From Ideonella alba (GTDB taxonomy: Bacteria > Pseudomonadota > Gammaproteobacteria > Burkholderiales > Burkholderiaceae_C), in contig NZ_JAGQDF010000002.1 of assembly GCF_018069875.1 (NCBI RefSeq), forward strand, positions 372,001-436,000: DNA of 64,000 bases, read 5' to 3'. Numbering within the stretch: position 1 is the first letter of the stretch; each line of letters begins with the position of its first letter. The notes under the pieces are model-generated. The model was not told the DNA's origin. It did not search any database and was given only the letters and a program-made list of their open reading frames with translations. The translations under genes and the position numbers were made by a program. Positions 24,351 through 33,103 of the stretch are shown here, piece after piece.

Positions 24351-25226
24351 ATGGACACCCTGCACCTTTCACCGATCGTCGCCGGCGCCTGGCGCCTGGC
24401 CAGCTGGGACTGGACGCCCGCCCAACGACTGGCCTGGATCGAGGGCCTGGCCGAGCGTGGCATCACCAGCTTCGACCACGCCGACATCTACGGCGGCTAC
24501 AGCGTCGAAGACCTGTTCGGTGAAGCACTCGCGCTGCGCCCGGCCCTGCGCGACCAGTTGCAGCTGGTCAGCAAGTGCGGCATCCAGCTGGTCTCGCCCG
24601 CGCGGCCGGGCAACGCGATCAAGCACTATGACACCGGTGCGGCGCATGTCAGGGCCTCGGTCGAGCAGTCGCTGCGCGCGCTGCGCACCGATCGGCTGGA
24701 TCTGTTGCTGATCCACCGCCCCGACCACCTGCTCGACGCCGACGAGCTGTCCGCCACCTTCGAGCAGCTGCGCCGCGATGGCAAGGTGCTGCACTTCGGC
24801 GTCTCGAACTTCACGCCGCAGCAGTTCGAGCTGCTGCACAGCCGCATCGCGCTGGTGACCAACCAGGTCGAGTGCTCGCTGCTGCACCTGGACCCGCTGG
24901 ATGACGGCAGCTTCGACCAGGCCCAGCGCCTGCGTTGCCGGCCGATGATCTGGTCGCCGCTGGCGGGTGGCCGCCTGTACAGCGAGGACAGCCCCGCAGC
25001 CCACCGCGTGCGCTGGGTGCTGGGCGAGATCAGTGCCCGCCTGGGCTGCACGCCCACCACGCTGGCGCTGGCCTGGCTGCTGCGCCACCCGGCGCGCCCT
25101 TGGCCGGTGATCGGCTCGCGCCGGCTGGAGGCGGCCGACGAGGCGCTGGCCGCCACCCGGCTGGACCTGTCCCGTCAGGACTGGTACCGGCTGTGGAGCG
25201 CCAGCACCGGCCGCGACGTGGCCTGA
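24351..25226 (+). CDS. aldo/keto reductase
   Basis: A 291-residue NADPH-dependent TIM-barrel oxidoreductase of the YdhF-like branch. The tetrad is visible: D and Y in FDHADIYGGYS (about 44-53), K in VSKCGIQ and H in LLIHRPD. The cofactor end shows VIGSRRLEAADEALAA near residue 250. The physiological substrate is unknown. It probably shares the msbA transcript. Its TGA abuts the opposing stop of the next gene within TGATCA, leaving no room for a terminator. Confidence 0.87.
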   Translation: MDTLHLSPIVAGAWRLASWDWTPAQRLAWIEGLAERGITSFDHADIYGGYSVEDLFGEALALRPALRDQLQLVSKCGIQLVSPARPGNAIKHYDTGAAHVRASVEQSLRALRTDRLDLLLIHRPDHLLDADELSATFEQLRRDGKVLHFGVSNFTPQQFELLHSRIALVTNQVECSLLHLDPLDDGSFDQAQRLRCRPMIWSPLAGGRLYSEDSPAAHRVRWVLGEISARLGCTPTTLALAWLLRHPARPWPVIGSRRLEAADEALAATRLDLSRQDWYRLWSASTGRDVA

Positions 25227-26342
25227 TCACAGCCCCGTCTTGACGCGCTGGAACAGGCGCGTCATCAGCCGCCGGGTCTCCTGCCGGCGCACCTCGTAGA
25301 ACTGCACCCTGGTGGCCAGGTAGTCATCCGGCGGGTTGGCGATCGGGTTGGCCAGCACCTCGGGCTTGAGCAGTGCGCGCGCCCCCAGGTTGGGCGTGGT
25401 GAACATCACCTTGTTGGTGATCGCCGCCTGCACCTCGGGGCGCAGGATGAAGTTGATCCACCTGTGGGCGTTCTCGGGGTGCGGCGCATCGGCCGGGATG
25501 ACCATCGACTCGAAGCCGAACTGCACGCCGCCGGGCGGCAGCGGCGCCTCGATGCGGATCGCCCGCCCGGCCGCCGTGGCCTGCTTCTGCGCGTTGTTGA
25601 AATCACCGCCGTAGCCCAGCGCCACGCACAGCGCGCCCGAGGCCAGGTCAGCGATGTAGCCGTTGAAGCTGAAGAGCGCCACGTCGGCGCGCACCTTCTG
25701 CAGCAGCGCCGCCGCGTCCTGGTAATCGGCGGGGTTGTTGCCGTAGGCCGGCCGGCCCAGGTAGATCAGCGCCGAGGGGAAGACGTCGCTGGCGCTGTCG
25801 AGCATCGAGATGCCGCAGGACTTCAGCTTCGCGGTGTACTTCGGGTTGAAGACCAGCTCGAAGGGGTTGGCGGGGATGGGCTCGCCCCCCAGCGCCGCCT
25901 TCACCCTGTCCACGTTGTAGCCCACCGACACCGTGCTGCCCAGCCACGGCACCATGTGGTGGTTGCCCGGGTCCAGCCGGGCCATCATGGCCATCACCTT
26001 GGGGTTGAGCTGGCCCCAGTTCGTCAGCAGCGCGCGGTCCAGCGGCCGCACCAGGCCGCCGTCGATCATGATGCGGCCGAAGTCGGCCGAGGGCACGACG
26101 ATGTCGTAGCCGCTGCGCCCGGCCACCATCTTGGCCAGCAGCACCTCGTTGGCGTCGAAGTTGTCGTAGCGGACCTTGATGCCGGTCTCGCGCTCGAAGT
26201 CCTTGATCGTCGTCTCGCCGATGTACTCGGCCCAGTTGTAGACGTTCAGGACCTTCTCTTCGTCAGCCCGGACGCTGCCGCTGGCCGCCAGGGTGGCCAG
26301 GGCAGCGAGGGACCAGACCCTCAGCCAGCGTCGGATAGTCAT
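25227..26342 (-). CDS. polyamine-type ABC transporter substrate-binding protein (PotD/PotF-like)
   Basis: A periplasmic protein of 371 residues with signal peptide (RRWLRVWSLAALATLAASGSVRA, cleavage near 26). The mature start VLNVYNWAEYIGETTIKDFE is diagnostic of the spermidine/putrescine-binding family, followed by YDIVVPSADF and a carboxyl AFFYEVRR-like helix. It would deliver putrescine, spermidine or a related cation to an ABC importer, but no permease or ATPase gene is adjacent. It lies 20 bp downstream of the ureohydrolase gene, suggesting a shared polyamine/guanidino-compound theme. Confidence 0.87.
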   Translation of the reverse strand: MTIRRWLRVWSLAALATLAASGSVRADEEKVLNVYNWAEYIGETTIKDFERETGIKVRYDNFDANEVLLAKMVAGRSGYDIVVPSADFGRIMIDGGLVRPLDRALLTNWGQLNPKVMAMMARLDPGNHHMVPWLGSTVSVGYNVDRVKAALGGEPIPANPFELVFNPKYTAKLKSCGISMLDSASDVFPSALIYLGRPAYGNNPADYQDAAALLQKVRADVALFSFNGYIADLASGALCVALGYGGDFNNAQKQATAAGRAIRIEAPLPPGGVQFGFESMVIPADAPHPENAHRWINFILRPEVQAAITNKVMFTTPNLGARALLKPEVLANPIANPPDDYLATRVQFYEVRRQETRRLMTRLFQRVKTGL

Positions 26343-26361
26343 GATCGGGGCCTCCAGGCGA

Positions 26362-27318
26362 TCAGGCCGGGCGTTTCGCGGCCAGCAGGCACAGCTGCTC
26401 GGCCGCCACATGGGCGGCGGCCAGCGCGGTGATCTCGGCGTGGTCATACGCCGGCGCCACCTCCACCACGTCCAGGCCGGCCAGATCCAGCGGCTGCAGG
26501 CCGCGCAGGATGCGCTGCGCCTGCGCCATGCTCAGGCCACCGCTGACCGGCGTGCCGGTGCCCGGCGCGAAGGCCGGGTCCAGGCAGTCGATGTCAAAGG
26601 TCAGGTAGGCGGGGGCGTCGCCGACGATCTCGACGATGCGCTGCGCGATCGCCGCCGGGCCGCGCTCATGCACCGCGTCGGCGCCGAGGATCTCGATGCC
26701 CATGAAATCGTCGTTCCAGGTCCGGATGCCCACCTGCACCGAGCGCGCCGGATCGACCAGGCCCTCCTTGACGGCCTTGTAGAACATCGTGCCGTGGTTC
26801 AGCGAATCGGGTTCGTCGTCGGCCCAGGTGTCGCAATGGGCGTCGAAATGCACCAGCGCCAGCGGCCGGCCCAGGCGCTCGGCATGCGCGCGCAGCAGCG
26901 GGTAGGTGATGTAGTGGTCGCCGCCCAGCGTCAGCATCTTGGCGCCACTGGCCAGGATCGTGCGCGCATGGTTGGCGATCGCGTCGTGCACGGTGTGCGG
27001 GCGGTGCATGTCCAGCACGCAGTCGCCCCAGTCCACCACGTTCAGGCGCTCGCAGGGGCTGAAGCCCCAGGGGTGCAGGCGCTCATTGAGCTGCACGGTG
27101 GCAGCGCGGATCGCCCGCGGACCCAGACGGGCGCCGGTGCGGTAGGTGGTGGCAATGTCCAGCGGCACGCCCGAGACCACCACGTCCACGCCGTCCAGCT
27201 GGCGGGTGAAGCGTCGGCGCATGAACGAGGGCACGCCGGCGTAGGCGGCCTCGAAATCGACGCCGCGTTCGGCCGGGCGGTGGATGGCGTGGTCGTTGAT
27301 GGGCGTGGCGGAGTTCAT
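26362..27318 (-). CDS. speB: agmatinase/guanidinobutyrase-type ureohydrolase
   Basis: A 318-residue manganese ureohydrolase of the arginase superfamily. The metal motifs GGDHY (about 132), DAHCDTW (about 157) and DIDCLDPAF (about 235) are all present. Agmatinase splits agmatine to putrescine and urea; the SpeB label is the nearest family name, but guanidinobutyrase and related guanidino hydrolases share these motifs. The C-x-T-W variant in the second motif differs from the common DAHTDTY. It is divergent from a LysR gene with an 82-bp gap, so LysR control is likely. Confidence 0.82.
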   Translation of the reverse strand: MNSATPINDHAIHRPAERGVDFEAAYAGVPSFMRRRFTRQLDGVDVVVSGVPLDIATTYRTGARLGPRAIRAATVQLNERLHPWGFSPCERLNVVDWGDCVLDMHRPHTVHDAIANHARTILASGAKMLTLGGDHYITYPLLRAHAERLGRPLALVHFDAHCDTWADDEPDSLNHGTMFYKAVKEGLVDPARSVQVGIRTWNDDFMGIEILGADAVHERGPAAIAQRIVEIVGDAPAYLTFDIDCLDPAFAPGTGTPVSGGLSMAQAQRILRGLQPLDLAGLDVVEVAPAYDHAEITALAAAHVAAEQLCLLAAKRPA

Positions 27319-27400
27319 CAGCGGTATTCACAGGGCTGTTGCAATGCCGTCATCCTGACCACACACTCCCGTGACGTCCATTAGCCGGGTTCGATCCGCT

Positions 27401-28309
27401 ATGAAAATTCCTGATACCTTGCCGCGCGCCGACCTGCCCTTTGCCGGTCTGGTGGCCTTTGTCGCGGCGGCCCGGCATGGCAGCGTCTCCCGTGCGGCCG
27501 AGGACCTGGCGCTGACCCAATCCGCCGTGAGCCAGCGCATCCTGAAGCTGGAGGCGCACGTCGGCCAGCGCCTGTTCCTGCGCCAGGGGCACGGGGTCAA
27601 GCTGACCGGCGCGGGCGAGCTGCTGCTGCAGACCGCGGCCGACACCCTGGCGCGGCTGCAGGCCGGTCTGGAGCGCATCGAGCCCTACCGCAGCAAGGCC
27701 TCGCTGCTGATCGGCTGCCCCAATGACATTGCCCAGGGCTGGCTGCTGCCCCGGCTGGGCGAGTTGCGGGCCCTGCACCCCGGCCTGGAGGTGTGGCTGC
27801 TGTCCGACCGCGAACTCACCGACATTGACCGCATCGACGTCGATCTGGTGATCTCGCGCCGCCCGCTGCGCCGCACCGACGTGGAATGCATCCCCTGGCT
27901 GACCGACCGCTCGATCGCGGTGGCCGGCCCGCGCACCGCCGAGCGCCTGGCCGCCCTGCCCTGGCCCCGTCTGCTGGCCAAGGCGCCGGTGCTGCTGCTG
28001 GAGAGCGAACCCGAATGGGCGGGCCGCCTGGCCAGCGCCGCGGCCAAGGCGGTCAAAGGCCAGCAGCGTGCCGCCACCGTGCACGACGAAAACCTCTTGC
28101 TGGAGGCCGCCGCGCTGGAGCACGGCGTGGCCTGTGTCTCGGCGCTGCTGGCCGGTCATGCGCTGCGCGCCGGCCGCCTCGTCCACCTGCCCCAGGTGCC
28201 CGACGCACCCCGCCCCGGCCTGTGGCTGATGCGCAGCCGCCTGACCGCGCGCACGCCGCTGGTGGACCTGGCCTGGCGCTGGCTGCAATCACCCGGCACG
28301 GTGCAGTAG
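27401..28309 (+). CDS. LysR-family transcriptional regulator
   Basis: A 302-residue regulator. The winged HTH occupies residues 12-70 (FVAAARHGSVSRAAEDLALTQSAVSQRILKLEAHVG), followed by the linker helix and an effector-binding domain (about 90-290). The ATG at 27401 was chosen over an in-frame GTG 10 codons upstream. LysR proteins usually control the divergent neighbour, here the ureohydrolase gene and its downstream binding-protein gene, in response to a pathway metabolite. The co-inducer is unknown; a guanidino compound or polyamine would fit the neighbours. Confidence 0.88.
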   Translation: MKIPDTLPRADLPFAGLVAFVAAARHGSVSRAAEDLALTQSAVSQRILKLEAHVGQRLFLRQGHGVKLTGAGELLLQTAADTLARLQAGLERIEPYRSKASLLIGCPNDIAQGWLLPRLGELRALHPGLEVWLLSDRELTDIDRIDVDLVISRRPLRRTDVECIPWLTDRSIAVAGPRTAERLAALPWPRLLAKAPVLLLESEPEWAGRLASAAAKAVKGQQRAATVHDENLLLEAAALEHGVACVSALLAGHALRAGRLVHLPQVPDAPRPGLWLMRSRLTARTPLVDLAWRWLQSPGTVQ

Positions 28310-28454
28310 GGGGGCGCACCACCACTGCAGCGAGACTTGACGGGCCCCAAGTCAGTCCGCACCCGCCGGCGGATACTGGCTGACGCCCCCGAATGACCGG
28401 GCCGCATGCTGGCGGCGCCTGCCCAGCAGTGCACACCTCGAAGGAGAAGCCATC

Positions 28455-29072
28455 ATGGGACACCCGAACACCGCCCGCGCCATGGCGTGGCTGTTGGCCG
28501 GCCTGCTGGCCCTGGCAGGCCCGGCGGCCCTGGCGGCCAGCCCTGCGCCCGGCGATCCATCGCCCTCCGGTCTGGCCCGCAGCATGGACGCCGACCGGGT
28601 CCGCTGGCACAGCAGCGAGCGGATGCTGCGAGGCTACGCCGCCGAGGGGACCAGCGTCACCCTCTGGCGTGAGCGCGGCCAGCTGCGCAAGATCGAGCTG
28701 ACCGCGCTGGGCGAGCGCGGCCGTGTGCTGGCCGAGTTCTACTGGCGTGCCGGCCACCTGGTCTCGGCGCGCGAGCGCCGCATCGACTACGGCCGCCACA
28801 TCATGGAGATCCCCGCCGACCAGGCCACGCCCATGAGCGTGGTTCAAGACGACGTGATCGACTACGCCGGCGGCCTGCCCCGCCTGTGGTGGCGTGACGG
28901 CAACCCGGGCCAGCCCCGGACCGCGGAGGCCCGCAGCCGAGCCCGCGAACTGGGCCGTCTGGCCGATTCCTTGCGCCGCCTGGGCACCCTGCCGCCGCCT
29001 GCCAAGGGCTGTGAATGGCAATGCGGTGCCGACTGGGACACCGGGCGCTGCGCGCGCTTCGTCTGCCGCTGA
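28455..29072 (+). CDS. hypothetical exported protein
   Basis: A 205-residue protein with a clear signal peptide (hydrophobic stretch about 10-28 ending AALAASP). The mature part is basic, with two cysteine-containing segments at the end (CEWQC and CARFVC), likely disulfide-bonded in the periplasm. The middle (about 60-130) alternates strands and reads like a small beta-rich domain. I do not recognise a family. AAGGAG 9 bp before the ATG supports expression. It faces the rng stop 10 bp away. Confidence 0.7.
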   Translation: MGHPNTARAMAWLLAGLLALAGPAALAASPAPGDPSPSGLARSMDADRVRWHSSERMLRGYAAEGTSVTLWRERGQLRKIELTALGERGRVLAEFYWRAGHLVSARERRIDYGRHIMEIPADQATPMSVVQDDVIDYAGGLPRLWWRDGNPGQPRTAEARSRARELGRLADSLRRLGTLPPPAKGCEWQCGADWDTGRCARFVCR

Positions 29073-29082
29073 GGGCCCGGCC

Positions 29083-30558
29083 TCAGATCAGCACGATGTC
29101 GTACTGCTCCGGCGTCATCGTCGGCTCGGCCGACAGCGAGATCGGCTTGCCGATGAAGGCCGACAGGTCGGCCAGGTGGGCGCTTTCCTCGTCGAGCAGC
29201 ATCTCCACCACGCCGGCGCTGGCCACCACGCGGATTTCCTTCGGGTCGAACTGGCGCGCCTCGCGCAGGATCTCGCGCAGCACGTCGTAGCAGACGGTGC
29301 GCGCGGTCTTGACCTGGCCCTTGCCCTCGCAGGTGGGACAGGGCTGGCACAGCATGTGGGCCAGGCTTTCGCGGGTGCGCTTGCGCGTCATCTCGACCAG
29401 GCCCAGCTGGGTGAAGCCGCTGACCGTGGTCTTGGTGCGATCCTTGGCCAGCTGCTTGCGGAACTCGGCCAGCACCTGCTGCTGGTGCGCCTCGTGGGCC
29501 ATGTCGATGAAGTCGACGATGATGATGCCGCCCAGGTTGCGCAGGCGCAGCTGGCGGGCAATGGCCAGCGCTGCCTCGAGGTTGGTCTTGAAGATCGTGT
29601 CGTCGAAGTTGCGCGCACCCACGTAGCCGCCGGTGTTGACGTCCACCGTGGTCAGCGCCTCGGTCTGGTCGATGATCAGGTAGCCGCCCGACTTCAGCTC
29701 CACCCGGCGCGCCAGCGCGCGGGCGATCTCTTCCTCGATGCCGTAGAGGTCGAAGATCGGCCGCTCGCCACGGTAGTGTTCGAGCTTGGCCACCGCGGTG
29801 GGGGTGTAGGCCTGGCCGAACTCGCGCAGCAGGTCGAACTGCATCTTCGAGTCGATGCGGATGGTCTGGGTCTGCTCGCTGGCCATGTCGCGCAGCACGC
29901 GCTCGGCCAGGCTCAGGTCCTGGTGCAGCAGGCTGCCGGCGGGCTGGGCCAGCGCGCGCTGACGAATATCGGACCAGGCCTTGCGCAGGTAGGCGATGTC
30001 GTCGGCCAGTTCCTCGTCGCTGGCCTCCTCGGCATTGGTGCGCAGGATGAAGCCGCCACCACCGCCCTCTTCCGGCTTGCCCACCAGGGCCTGCATGCGG
30101 GTGCGCAGCTGCTCGCGGGTCTCGGCCGAGCCGATCTTCTGCGAGATGCCGATGTGGTTGTCCTGCGGCAGGAAGACCAGCATGCGCCCGGCGATGCTGA
30201 CCTGGGTGGACAGGCGCGCGCCCTTGGTGCCGATCGGGTCCTTGATGACCTGCACCATCAGCGTCTGGCCCTCGAAGACCTGCTTCTCGATCGGCACCGG
30301 CGGCGCGGCGTCGCGGCCGTGGGCGTTGCTGCCGCTGGTGTGCAGGTCGGCCACGTGCAGAAAGGCCGCGCGCTCCAGGCCGATGTCGATGAAGGCGCTC
30401 TGCATGCCGGGCAGCACGCGCGCCACCTTGCCCAGGTAGATGTTGCCCACCAGGCCGCGCTCCAGCGTGCGCTCGATGTGCAGCTCCTGCACGGCGCCGT
30501 TCTCGATGAGGGCGACGCGGGTCTCCTGCGGAGCCCAGTTGATCAGGATGTCATGCAT
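29083..30558 (-). CDS. rng: ribonuclease G
   Basis: A 491-residue endoribonuclease of the RNase E/G family. The opening MHDILINWAPQETRVALIENG is typical of RNase G. An S1 domain follows (about 35-125, GNIYLGKVARVLPGMQSAFIDIG), then the catalytic aspartates around NTGGYVG and IIVDFIDM, and the zinc-link motif CPTCEGKG (about 403). There is no long carboxyl scaffold, which separates it from RNase E. It matures the 16S rRNA 5' end and degrades mRNA. It is the last gene of the minus-strand cluster starting at yebC, about 50 bp after maf. Confidence 0.95.
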   Translation of the reverse strand: MHDILINWAPQETRVALIENGAVQELHIERTLERGLVGNIYLGKVARVLPGMQSAFIDIGLERAAFLHVADLHTSGSNAHGRDAAPPVPIEKQVFEGQTLMVQVIKDPIGTKGARLSTQVSIAGRMLVFLPQDNHIGISQKIGSAETREQLRTRMQALVGKPEEGGGGGFILRTNAEEASDEELADDIAYLRKAWSDIRQRALAQPAGSLLHQDLSLAERVLRDMASEQTQTIRIDSKMQFDLLREFGQAYTPTAVAKLEHYRGERPIFDLYGIEEEIARALARRVELKSGGYLIIDQTEALTTVDVNTGGYVGARNFDDTIFKTNLEAALAIARQLRLRNLGGIIIVDFIDMAHEAHQQQVLAEFRKQLAKDRTKTTVSGFTQLGLVEMTRKRTRESLAHMLCQPCPTCEGKGQVKTARTVCYDVLREILREARQFDPKEIRVVASAGVVEMLLDEESAHLADLSAFIGKPISLSAEPTMTPEQYDIVLI

Positions 30559-30607
30559 GGCCGGGCGTTGTCTCTTCTTGGCCGCCGCAGCCTGCGCACC
30601 CCGATCC

Positions 30608-31210
30608 TCAGAAGCGCACGCGGGCCTGTCGCAGCAACTGGGTGGTCTCGTACAGGGGCAAACCCATGATACCGGAGTAGCTGCCGCGGATCGTGGGGAT
30701 CCACCCGCCCAGCGAGCTCTGGATCGCGTAGGCGCCCGCCTTGCCGAAGGGCTCGCCGCTGGCCACGTAGGCCTCGATCACCGCCTCGGGCAGTTCAGCA
30801 AAGCGCACGCTGGAATCACTGAGCGCGAACCGCGTGCGGCGACCGTCCCACACAGCCACCGCGGTCAGCACATGGTGCAGACGGCCGGACAGCGCGCGCA
30901 GCGTGGCCGCCGCCTCGGCGGCGTCGGCGGGTTTGCCCAGGATGCGCTGGCCCAGTGCCACCGTGGTGTCCGAGCACAGGATGGGCGCCGGTGCCAGGCC
31001 ACGGGCGATCAGGCGGGCGCGCGCGGCCTTCAGCTTGGCGCGGGTCGCGCGCTCGACGTAGTCGCGCGGCGCCTCGCCGGCGCGCGTGGCCTCCAGTGCT
31101 TCGGCGTCCTCGTCGGGGCCGGGCAGCAGCAGCTCGTGGCGCACGCCCAGCTGGTCCAGCAACTGGCGTCGGCGCGGGCTCTGCGAGGCCAGGTAGACGA
31201 GCTCGTGCAT
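30608..31210 (-). CDS. maf: Maf-family nucleoside triphosphate pyrophosphatase
   Basis: A 200-residue protein with the Maf opening [15 protein letters not shown], then CSDTTVALG, and [28 protein letters not shown] near the carboxyl end. It hydrolyses dTTP/UTP or modified nucleotides to monophosphates; the subtype (YhdE or YceF) is not decided here. The ATG at 31210 overlaps the rlmH stop by one base (TGATG), so translation is coupled. Confidence 0.92.
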   Translation of the reverse strand: MHELVYLASQSPRRRQLLDQLGVRHELLLPGPDEDAEALEATRAGEAPRDYVERATRAKLKAARARLIARGLAPAPILCSDTTVALGQRILGKPADAAEAAATLRALSGRLHHVLTAVAVWDGRRTRFALSDSSVRFAELPEAVIEAYVASGEPFGKAGAYAIQSSLGGWIPTIRGSYSGIMGLPLYETTQLLRQARVRF

Positions 31211-31677
31211 CACTCGCGGTGGTAAGGGTGGCCGTTGCGCAGCGACCAGGCGCGGTAAAGCGCCTCGGCCAGGATGATGCGCACGAAGGCGTGGGGCAGG
31301 GTCAGGTCCGACAGGCGCAGGCTCTCGTCGGCCGTGGCCTTCAGCGCGGGGTCCAGCCCGTCGGGCCCGCCGATGAAGAAGGCCACGTCGCGGCCGTCGC
31401 CCAGCCAGAACTCCAGGCGCCTGGCCAGATCCACCGTGGTCAGCCGCGCCCCGCGCTCGTCCAGCAACACGCGCCGGGCGCCCTTGGGGATGGCCTCGTC
31501 CAGGCGCTTCGCCTCGGCCGCCATCAGTTGCTCGGCCGACTTGCCGCCGCGCGGCTCGGCCTTCACCGCCTTCAGCTCCAGCCGCAGGTCGGGCGGGAAG
31601 CGCTTGGCGAAATCCTCATAGGCCGCGTCGGCCCAGGCCGGCTGGCGCTGGCCGACCGCGGCGATCACCAGCTTCAT
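31210..31677 (-). CDS. rlmH: 23S rRNA (pseudouridine1915-N3) methyltransferase RlmH
   Basis: A 155-residue SPOUT-fold methyltransferase, the usual RlmH length. It shows the family start [10 protein letters not shown], the SAM-binding knot [11 protein letters not shown] (about 99-109) and the carboxyl [20 protein letters not shown] ending NGHPYHRE. It modifies position 1915 in helix 69 of assembled ribosomes. It is located between rsfS and maf, the common ribosome-linked order. Confidence 0.96.
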   Translation of the reverse strand: MKLVIAAVGQRQPAWADAAYEDFAKRFPPDLRLELKAVKAEPRGGKSAEQLMAAEAKRLDEAIPKGARRVLLDERGARLTTVDLARRLEFWLGDGRDVAFFIGGPDGLDPALKATADESLRLSDLTLPHAFVRIILAEALYRAWSLRNGHPYHRE

Positions 31678-31686
31678 CGCCGGGGA

Positions 31687-32415
31687 TCAGCGGCCGGTCT
31701 TCTTCGGGGCGGCCTTCCTGGCCGCCGTTTTCTTGGCAGCCGGCTTGACCACGACCAGCTTCATCGGGGTCTTGGCCGTCGCGCTCTTGCGGGCCGGCGC
31801 CTTGGCCACGGTGCCGCTGGTGCTGCGGGTGGCGGCCTTCTTCGGCGCCGCCTTCTTCGGGGCGGCCTTGGCCGAGGCCAGGCCGCCGCTGGTCACCTTG
31901 CGGGCCGGTGCCGGCTTGGCCGCCTTTGCCGCTTTAGCGGGCTTGGCGGGCTTCTCCAGCGCGGCCTGGCCAGCGGCCGAGCGCGCAGTGGCGCTGGCCT
32001 TCTTGACCGGCGCCTTCTTCTTGACCGGGGCATCGCTGCCTTCGGAGGCCTTGACCAGACCGGTCTTGGCGTCGCCCAGCTTCATCTTCACCGGCTTGCC
32101 GCCCCAGATCTCTTCCAGGCGGTAGTAGTCGCGGATCGCCGGCTGCATGATGTGGCAGACCGCCGCCCCGCAGTCGACGATGATCCACTCGCCGTTGTCC
32201 TCGCCCTCGCAGCGCGGCACGTCGAAGCCGGCGGCCTTGACCGATTCACGCACACTGCTGGACAGCGCCTTCGTCTGGCGGTTGCTGGTGCCCGAGGCGA
32301 TGATCACCCGCTCGAACAGGGGCGAGAGGTGCTCGGTGTTGAAGACCAGGATGTCCTGGGCCTTCACGTCCTCGAGGCCATCGACGATGGCGCGTTGCAG
32401 TTTGCGGATGTCCAT
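31687..32415 (-). CDS. rsfS: ribosomal silencing factor RsfS with long basic C-terminal tail
   Basis: Residues 1-115 are a complete RsfS/Iojap domain: VDGLEDVKAQDILVFNT, SGTSNRQTKALSSSV, DCGAAVCHIMQPAIRDYYRLEEIWG. It binds uL14 and keeps 50S subunits from joining 30S in starvation. Unusually, about 110 further residues (130-242) form a Lys/Ala/Pro-rich tail (repeated KKA, PAKAAK, APKKAA), like histone H1-type tails; the usual length is only 105-120 residues. The ATG at 32415 follows nadD by 16 bp. The tail could add rRNA or DNA affinity; this is inference. Confidence 0.92.
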   Translation of the reverse strand: MDIRKLQRAIVDGLEDVKAQDILVFNTEHLSPLFERVIIASGTSNRQTKALSSSVRESVKAAGFDVPRCEGEDNGEWIIVDCGAAVCHIMQPAIRDYYRLEEIWGGKPVKMKLGDAKTGLVKASEGSDAPVKKKAPVKKASATARSAAGQAALEKPAKPAKAAKAAKPAPARKVTSGGLASAKAAPKKAAPKKAATRSTSGTVAKAPARKSATAKTPMKLVVVKPAAKKTAARKAAPKKTGR

Positions 32416-32431
32416 GCGGGGGCCGGGCGGT

Positions 32432-33103
32432 TCAGGCCCGGTAGAGGCGGTGTTGGTCAATATAGCGCGCCACGTCGGGGCCGACCAGCGGGGTGATGTC
32501 CTCGCCGGCGCGAACCCGTTGGCGGATGTGGGTGGCGCTGATCGGGTGCTCGGGCAGCGGCAGCACCACCAGCCGGTGGTTGCCGGCATGCCAATCGGCC
32601 GGCGGCTGCGGCGGCTGACCATCGCGGGCGGCGACGGCGAACTGCACCCAGGCCCGCCATTGTGCCGCATCGCGCCAGGTATCGATGCGGGCGTACTGGT
32701 CCTGGCCAATGACCAGCATCAGTTCGGCGCCCGGCTGCTCGGCGCGCAGCTCGGTCAGGGTGTCCACGGTGTAGCTGGGCCCGGCGCGGTGCAGCTCGCG
32801 CGCGTCGACGATGAAGCCGGGCCCTTCGGCGACCAGCAGCCGCACCATGGCCAGCCGGTGCTCGGCCGGAGCCAGCTCGCCGGCCGGCTTCTGCCACGGC
32901 ATGCCGGCCGGCAACCAGCGCAGCTCGTCCAGCGCCAGCGTATCGCGCGCCATGCGTGCCAGGGCCAGATGCGCCAGGTGCGGCGGGTTGAAGCTGCCGC
33001 CGAAAATGCCCACCCTCCGGCGGGCCGGACCTACCGGCGACTCCCCGTGGACGTGCGGGCCGGCTCGGGAGCGGCCCGACGCTGGGCCCGCGCCATCGCT
33101 CAT
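32432..33103 (-). CDS. nadD: nicotinate-nucleotide adenylyltransferase
   Basis: A 223-residue enzyme of NAD synthesis (NaMN + ATP to NaAD). The nucleotidyltransferase motif [15 protein letters not shown] starts near residue 32 and [11 protein letters not shown] lies near 192. The ATG overlaps the hemF stop (ATGA), which fixes the start and implies a roughly 30-residue Gly/Arg/Pro-rich amino extension before the catalytic domain; most homologues begin directly at the motif. Confidence 0.92.
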   Translation of the reverse strand: MSDGAGPASGRSRAGPHVHGESPVGPARRRVGIFGGSFNPPHLAHLALARMARDTLALDELRWLPAGMPWQKPAGELAPAEHRLAMVRLLVAEGPGFIVDARELHRAGPSYTVDTLTELRAEQPGAELMLVIGQDQYARIDTWRDAAQWRAWVQFAVAARDGQPPQPPADWHAGNHRLVVLPLPEHPISATHIRQRVRAGEDITPLVGPDVARYIDQHRLYRA

